This document shows positions 59,545-64,000 of a stretch of 64,000 nt of DNA, one piece after another. The first letter of the stretch is position 1; each line of letters opens with the position of its first letter. The translations under genes were made by a program, and so were the position numbers. Source of the stretch: a virus; the IMG/VR virus record IMGVR_UViG_3300036985_006248, positions 110,281 through 174,280 of that record. One strand, 5' to 3'. Under the pieces are notes generated by a model, which worked only from the letters and a program-made list of their open reading frames with translations, did not search any database and had not been told where the DNA came from.

Positions 59545-60051
59545 TTATTTAGAATTTCTTGGTTGTCTGACATTGTTTAACCAACGCTTGGCAATGTCGG
59601 CAAAGTTCTTTTGTGGTTTGCTGATTTCTTTGTTGAAACCCTCGACACCTTCTATCTGATAATTTTGAACGGCATTGACATAAGATGTTCTACGATTTGC
59701 ACTTTGGACCATGATGTTGATGTCTCCGTGCTCGGTTAAATCAAGAGTCTTCTTTGTAACTTTTTTATATTCTGATTTAATAAACTTTGAAATATCTTTC
59801 ATTGTTTGACGAATATCAGTTTCAAAGTCTCTATCGTGAACCTGAGTCAAGGGCATTTCACTGTGATACTTGATAATCAACATGTCTCCTTGGAATTGAA
59901 CACCAAAACCGTCCATTACTCTAGGGTCATATATTGATACACCTTGTACTAAGTCCTCAGTTTCTCTCTTAAGACCTATTTCAGCGCCGCCGTGGTGCTT
60001 TGCATGTAATGCTTGAGAAATACCGTTTATAACCTCTAGAATACTAGCCAT
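59545..60051 (-). CDS. hypothetical protein upstream of terminase (168 aa)
   Basis: The 168-residue protein (GFGVQFQGDMLIIKYHSEMP near 48, RDFETDIRQTMKDISKFIK) looks alpha/beta and soluble. Its position next to the large terminase suggests a packaging or virion role, but no small-terminase motif such as a DNA-binding helix-turn-helix is visible. It abuts the zinc-ribbon gene upstream. Confidence 0.5.
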   Translation of the reverse strand: MASILEVINGISQALHAKHHGGAEIGLKRETEDLVQGVSIYDPRVMDGFGVQFQGDMLIIKYHSEMPLTQVHDRDFETDIRQTMKDISKFIKSEYKKVTKKTLDLTEHGDINIMVQSANRRTSYVNAVQNYQIEGVEGFNKEISKPQKNFADIAKRWLNNVRQPRNSK

Positions 60052-60435
60052 TTATTTTTCTCCGTTAGGACGCCAACCAGACATCCATCTTTCTTCTCTA
60101 TCCTCTATAAAATTAACATAACACTTATAGCAGGTAGTAAATTTATTTAAGTATACATCATCTTTTTTATTAAAACTATATTCTTTACAAACTATACAGG
60201 ATTTATTATTCTTATTAATTAGTTTCTTTGGTATTAAAATACCGCCTAAATCCTGTTTTTCTCTTGTTTGTTCATTACTAGCTTCTTTTTTGAGTGTTTC
60301 TTTTGTTGTGATGATGTATTCCTGTTCTTTTTCTGAATTCCAAAAGAACTTAGGGTTCATAGTGGCTAGTTCACCGTATTTTTCTTTTATTGCCTTTTCT
60401 AAAGCAACAACGTAGTTGGGATCTTTTTTATTCAT
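60052..60435 (-). CDS. hypothetical zinc-ribbon protein (127 aa)
   Basis: CIVC near 80 and CYKC near 102 make a four-cysteine zinc ribbon. The N-terminus (FFWNSEKEQEYI near 29) is helical and charged. It lies upstream of the terminase block and overlaps the next gene by 4 bases. A packaging or DNA-binding role is possible. Confidence 0.5.
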   Translation of the reverse strand: MNKKDPNYVVALEKAIKEKYGELATMNPKFFWNSEKEQEYIITTKETLKKEASNEQTREKQDLGGILIPKKLINKNNKSCIVCKEYSFNKKDDVYLNKFTTCYKCYVNFIEDREERWMSGWRPNGEK

Positions 60436-60911
60436 GGTGTTTTTATTGTTGTTATTTGTACTGCTGCAAAGAAGATAGCTACCGAAAGAGCAATACCCAG
60501 TAACAAAGAGCCAAACAACTTTATATCATCCCATTTGTTATTATCTTCTAATAGTTTTATTCTATCATCTTTTAACTTCATTATATTATCATTCAATTCT
60601 TTAGTTAGCTTTAATTCTAAGTTATATTGTTTTTTTAACATCTCTAATTCTATTAGAAGTTTTTTATTTTCACTATCATTATTTATTTTTAATGATTGAA
60701 TTTCTAATGATTTATTTGTCATTATTTTTACTAATCCAGCAGCATCAAATAAATATCCATCATAGGGCGAAGCTTCGCCTTCTTTGACGAGAGCATAATC
60801 ACCCTCGTCAGCCAATAATTTCCCAGCATCTTGTGCATACGCATAAGAGGGTTGCATTGCTAGCATGGCTAGCAACGTAATTGTAGCTACACCTATTTTA
60901 AGTTTGTCCAT
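60432..60911 (-). CDS. exported coiled-coil membrane protein, possible lysis (spanin-like) component
   Basis: The 159-residue protein has a signal-peptide-like N-terminus (TITLLAMLAMQPSYAYA ending near 26). A segment EGEASPYDGYLFDAAGL near 46 is of a type seen in other phage membrane proteins. A long coiled coil and a C-terminal hydrophobic helix (LFGSLLLGIALSVAIFFA) follow. Such an exported coiled coil with a membrane anchor could bridge envelope layers. It lies in a run of three small membrane proteins. Confidence 0.5.
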   Translation of the reverse strand: MDKLKIGVATITLLAMLAMQPSYAYAQDAGKLLADEGDYALVKEGEASPYDGYLFDAAGLVKIMTNKSLEIQSLKINNDSENKKLLIELEMLKKQYNLELKLTKELNDNIMKLKDDRIKLLEDNNKWDDIKLFGSLLLGIALSVAIFFAAVQITTIKTP

Positions 60912-61290
60912 TGCGTTTTGGACGCCCCTTTTTCTTTTCTACAACCCCCAATTGTTTCTTTAGTTCGCTTTCAAAATCTGATTTGTTTGTTTTTTCTAAT
61001 TCTAACAACCGATTTTTTTCTTCCTTTACCAGTTCTTCCGCTTTCTTTAGTTTTTGTTGTTTCTGTTCTTCTTCTTTCTTTAAGGCATCTTCTTTTTCTT
61101 TTTTTAACCTCTCGGTCTGTTCTTCCAGCTTCTTTCGATTAACGTCTTTGACACCTGCCTCATCTTTTAAATACTGGCCTAGTCCTTCTCCTAAGTGTTT
61201 TCTAAACACTAGATATGCAAACGTTACGGCTGCCAGCGTTGCGGCTATACCTACCACGAAACGTTTCCAATACAGTTTAATAGTTTCCAT
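60898..61290 (-). CDS. membrane-anchored coiled-coil protein, possible i-spanin-like
   Basis: The ATG at 61290 (METIKLYWKRFVVGIAATL) has AAGGG upstream. The frame extends to 61419 without such a site. One transmembrane helix near residues 10-28 is followed by about 80 residues of Lys/Glu coiled coil, the layout of inner-membrane spanins. The tail ends in a KKKGRPKRNG basic patch. A scaffolding or regulatory role is the alternative. Confidence 0.5.
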   Translation of the reverse strand: METIKLYWKRFVVGIAATLAAVTFAYLVFRKHLGEGLGQYLKDEAGVKDVNRKKLEEQTERLKKEKEDALKKEEEQKQQKLKKAEELVKEEKNRLLELEKTNKSDFESELKKQLGVVEKKKGRPKRNGQT

Positions 61291-61292
61291 TA

Positions 61293-61568
61293 TTATCCCT
61301 TTTTCCATTTTACCGCTAAATCTGCGAAGCCTTCTATGCTTACATATCCTAAAGTAATCGCCGTCCATTCTTCTGGAGTGATTTTTACAATACAAAGCAA
61401 AATAGTTGCTGTTACCCATACCAGTAATTTACGAGAAACAAACTTTTCAGTCACTAAATCTACTAATCCTAATCTTGTGCCATCAAACTTCTTGCGTTCT
61501 TTCTTCATACGCTTGTCTAAATCAGAAATTTCTTCTTTTACTTCTTCTTTCAATCCCATATTAGCCAT
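61293..61568 (-). CDS. small membrane protein, possible holin
   Basis: The ATG at 61568 has AGGAG 5-9 bases upstream. The 91-residue protein has a charged N-terminal half and then two hydrophobic stretches (LLVWVTATILLCIV near 48 and WTAITLGYVSIEGFADL near 67). The size and position next to other small membrane proteins suggest a holin. No lysin gene is visible in the window, so the assignment is tentative. Confidence 0.4.
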   Translation of the reverse strand: MANMGLKEEVKEEISDLDKRMKKERKKFDGTRLGLVDLVTEKFVSRKLLVWVTATILLCIVKITPEEWTAITLGYVSIEGFADLAVKWKKG

Positions 61569-61578
61569 GTTATTCTCC

Positions 61579-62052
61579 TTAAGCGGGTTCAAATAATATC
61601 TGTTTCTTACTTTTCGACAACCAAACTCTTTTTGCCTTTATAACTCTTAATTTAAACCCAATTTCTTCTAAACCCTCAAGCCCCTTCTTGGTAAACCATG
61701 CTTCGGCGCTCTCCTTTGAAGGAAAGCCAAACAATCTATTTCGAGCGGGTTGGTTCATGCTCCCCTTTTTCATACCGAATTCTTCGTCTGGAAAGTCTTC
61801 TAGCGGGCTAGGGTTATTCTTCAAGTCATTACCATACTTTTTAGTTAGTTTCTGTAGGATTTCATATTTCCATTCATCTTGCGGTTCAAAATCATTGGTA
61901 TATACACGATGCGGACCAATCCAACCTCTTTTGAACTTTTGGTCTATTCTCCAAACATCAGTCGTAGTATCGTCTTTGGTACCATCAAAGATAAGTTTCT
62001 CATTTATGAGCCCTTCAATGAGCGAATTCATTTTAATTTTTAGTTTTATCAT
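61579..62052 (-). CDS. hypothetical protein (157 aa)
   Basis: The 157-residue protein (FKRGWIGPHRVYTNDFEPQD near 40, SKESAEAWFTKKGLEGLEEI near 112) is soluble and mixed alpha/beta. No family is recognised. It ends just ahead of the membrane-protein genes and starts one base after the stop of the gp46-like gene. Confidence 0.5.
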   Translation of the reverse strand: MIKLKIKMNSLIEGLINEKLIFDGTKDDTTTDVWRIDQKFKRGWIGPHRVYTNDFEPQDEWKYEILQKLTKKYGNDLKNNPSPLEDFPDEEFGMKKGSMNQPARNRLFGFPSKESAEAWFTKKGLEGLEEIGFKLRVIKAKRVWLSKSKKQILFEPA

Positions 62053-62053
62053 T

Positions 62054-64000
62054 TTATTGGTTCACGTAAGCGTATCCATCTTTTCTGTCAATAACTATTT
62101 GCATGTCTACACAATCTTTTAGGCTGTCCAAATGTGATATTACGATAACAGTCTTAAAATATCCCTTGACCAAATCGAGAATACGAACAAACCCATCTAA
62201 ATTTTCTGCATCCAAGGCTGTTCCCGGCTCATCCATCACAAATATATCTGCTTTTGGGAGGGTAGTAACGTTTAATAACGCCAGCCGGATAGCCGTCGAG
62301 GCCAAAGTCTTTTCTGCGCCACTGCCCATTTCCAGTGGCCTAGCGTCATACTTAGGGTGCTTAATCATAATATCCAGTTTATCGTCTTCGTTCTCTAAGT
62401 AAATAGAGAATTCCACTACATTTGCCAAGATTTTAGCAATTTCTTGGTTAATTTCTGGCAGCTTGCTCTTGATAAGCTCATAACTTATACCACTTGGATG
62501 CATACAAGTTAAGAACAAATCATATGCTGAATATTGTTTGCGTAGGTCTTCCAACTCTTCTTTTTGTTTGCAAAATATCTCTATCTTCGCATTAATAGAA
62601 CCTTGCATTTTATAAAGTTCAACTATCTCACGTTCTGTGTCACTTAATTCTTTGGTATGAATTGTTACATTGCTTTTAGCCGCATCGCGGTCAGCGACTA
62701 ACTTTTCATAGTTTTCTATTGCTTCACGATTTTGGTCGTACAGCTTTAATTTTTCAGTATTATCGTGAATATTCTTTTCTAATATGACAATAGAATTCTT
62801 ATTCTTCTCAATTTTAAGTTGGCTCGTGGATATCTTGGAAGTAACTTCTGTACGCTTCTTCTTTATTTCTACTAGTTTCTTCATTCCATCTGATACTTCT
62901 GAGTTTAGGGCGTTAGAATGCCCCTGTAACAGCCCCAGCTTGCCATCCATGGCATTATGATTCGTATTTAGGTCTGGGAGTGCCTCTTTGGCAGCAAATG
63001 CGTCCTTGATGAATTTACACGTAGGAAACTTATCCCCACAAGGAACTTGGTCAAGAAGCTTAATTTTCTTTTCCACACTGGATAGCTCATTTTCTGACAA
63101 TGAGAATTCTTTTTCTAGACCATGTAGTTGTTTCTTAAGTAAAGATAATTCTTTATCTTTTTCGATCAAGTCTGGTTCGTTGACTGTTGTTAAAAATTGT
63201 TCTATTTTAACGAGTAATTCCTCATGCTTACTGATTTGAGTTTCGAGTGAGGCACTCTCTTCAACTAGACTTTTGCTTTCTTTGTGAGATTGCTCAAGTT
63301 TGTGTTTTAAATCATCATAATTAATTATTGAAGATGGGACATTAGCAATGCTCTTTTGTAATTGACAAAGAAACTCATTGGCATCGATGACTTTTTTACG
63401 TATTTCTTCTACTTTTGTTTTGCTCTGACTCAATCCGATTTCAACTCCGCTTAATTGGAATTCGGCAGTTGAAATATCTTTTTTATACTCTACGCCTTCT
63501 AATTTTTTTAATAAGCCTTTCAACTCGGCGCTTTCTTCCTTGGCTAACTTGAATTTCTTATCAAAGTTTTCCAAATCAAGAAACTTGGCAAGGATCTCCT
63601 TACGTTTTGTGGAACCCTCAGAAATAAAAGATAAGTATCCAAATTGGCTAGCCATAGAAGTTAGAAAAAAGTCATCGACTGAACCAAGAAAGCGACGGAT
63701 ATTCTTATCCGTATCATTACGGGCAAGGCCATTCAATAATTCATTAGTAGAAGTAAACTCAACATCGGTCTTTGCTTCTGTCGTTTCCACACCTTTCAGC
63801 TTTTTAATATACTTTTCGGATTTACGTTCAATAATATAATCTGATTGGTCGATGCGAATGGTAACCTTACCACGACCATGCGTGTTATTCTGATTAATGA
63901 CATTTAAATTCTTTCTATTGTTTTTTGAAGTGGTATTAAAAATAGAATATAACAAAGCATCAATAACAGAGGATTTACCGCTATAATTTTTACCAAAGAT
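62054..64000 (-). CDS. Rad50/SbcC-family ATPase (gp46-like), 5' end outside the window
   Basis: The open frame runs off the end of the window. At its edge the sequence reads GKNYSGKSSVIDALLYS, the Walker A motif, so only a few dozen residues are missing. A long coiled coil with a CGDKFPTC apex near the middle fits the zinc-hook position, though the usual CxxC is absent. The C-terminal head has MGSGAEKTLAS (signature) and KADIFVMDEPGTALD (Walker B). It would pair with a gp47-type nuclease in recombination and host-DNA degradation. Confidence 0.92.
   Translation of the reverse strand: MFGKNYSGKSSVIDALLYSIFNTTSKNNRKNLNVINQNNTHGRGKVTIRIDQSDYIIERKSEKYIKKLKGVETTEAKTDVEFTSTNELLNGLARNDTDKNIRRFLGSVDDFFLTSMASQFGYLSFISEGSTKRKEILAKFLDLENFDKKFKLAKEESAELKGLLKKLEGVEYKKDISTAEFQLSGVEIGLSQSKTKVEEIRKKVIDANEFLCQLQKSIANVPSSIINYDDLKHKLEQSHKESKSLVEESASLETQISKHEELLVKIEQFLTTVNEPDLIEKDKELSLLKKQLHGLEKEFSLSENELSSVEKKIKLLDQVPCGDKFPTCKFIKDAFAAKEALPDLNTNHNAMDGKLGLLQGHSNALNSEVSDGMKKLVEIKKKRTEVTSKISTSQLKIEKNKNSIVILEKNIHDNTEKLKLYDQNREAIENYEKLVADRDAAKSNVTIHTKELSDTEREIVELYKMQGSINAKIEIFCKQKEELEDLRKQYSAYDLFLTCMHPSGISYELIKSKLPEINQEIAKILANVVEFSIYLENEDDKLDIMIKHPKYDARPLEMGSGAEKTLASTAIRLALLNVTTLPKADIFVMDEPGTALDAENLDGFVRILDLVKGYFKTVIVISHLDSLKDCVDMQIVIDRKDGYAYVNQ

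Noticed and set aside
62985-63060. Canonical CxxC zinc hook in the Rad50-like protein
   Set aside because: The apex has C-G-D-K-F-P-T-C, not CxxC, so zinc-mediated dimerisation cannot be claimed.

Overview
This window is part of the genome of a large tailed phage: a contractile-tailed, distantly T4-like member of the Caudoviricetes. Every gene I can support lies on the minus strand, so transcription runs from high to low coordinates. The sequence is AT-rich, genes are tightly packed with many ATGA or short overlaps, and small hypothetical proteins are common. No tRNA, CRISPR array or insertion sequence was seen. Each end cuts a gene: an IMP dehydrogenase-like gene at base 1 and a Rad50/SbcC (gp46)-like ATPase gene at base 64000.

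In the order of transcription the layout is as follows. (1) About 64.0-60.4 kb: the gp46-like recombination ATPase and a group of small membrane proteins that could form a lysis cassette. (2) About 60-51 kb: large terminase, an intein-containing portal, small proteins that share an N-terminal leader, a GIY-YIG endonuclease and a T4 gp21-type prohead protease. (3) About 51-42 kb: fibre or decoration proteins, a bS21-like protein, an acidic scaffold protein and the major capsid protein. (4) About 42-28 kb: neck, sheath, two tail tube paralogues, a gp26-like hub/chaperone gene with an apparent programmed frameshift, tape measure and baseplate genes. (5) About 28-18 kb: replication and repair genes, namely a family-A DNA polymerase, a possible tubulin-like protein, SSB, RecA/UvsX, UV endonuclease, deaminase, 5'-3' exonuclease and DnaB-type helicase. 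(6) About 18-13 kb: thioredoxin, a class II ribonucleotide reductase with a mini-intein, a GroES-like protein and ThyX. (7) About 13 kb to 1: nucleotidyltransferase-like genes, many small unknowns, a GC-rich foreign-looking gene, a two-gene type III secretion-like unit, a second GIY-YIG endonuclease, a DnaE-type polymerase, dUTPase and IMPDH.

The nucleotide genes (IMPDH, dUTPase, dCMP deaminase, ThyX, class II RNR with thioredoxin) would supply dNTPs, and DnaE, helicase, SSB, RecA, exonuclease and gp46 would replicate and recombine the genome. The head genes imply T4-style maturation. The protease is present, and the capsid protein and most leader proteins carry (L/I)-x-E followed by A, G or S, the cleavage rule known for T4 gp21.

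The most unusual feature is a pair of adjacent genes (8140-8619 and 7758-8138). Their C-termini resemble the needle (SctF) and inner rod (SctI) subunits of type III secretion systems. I see no other secretion gene here. Other points of interest are a conserved ribosome-binding-site-plus-leader module repeated in front of unrelated proteins, a +1/-2 frameshift in the tail gene, two DNA polymerases of different families, and two inteins placed in key virion and metabolic genes. All homology statements come from reading motifs by eye; no search was run.
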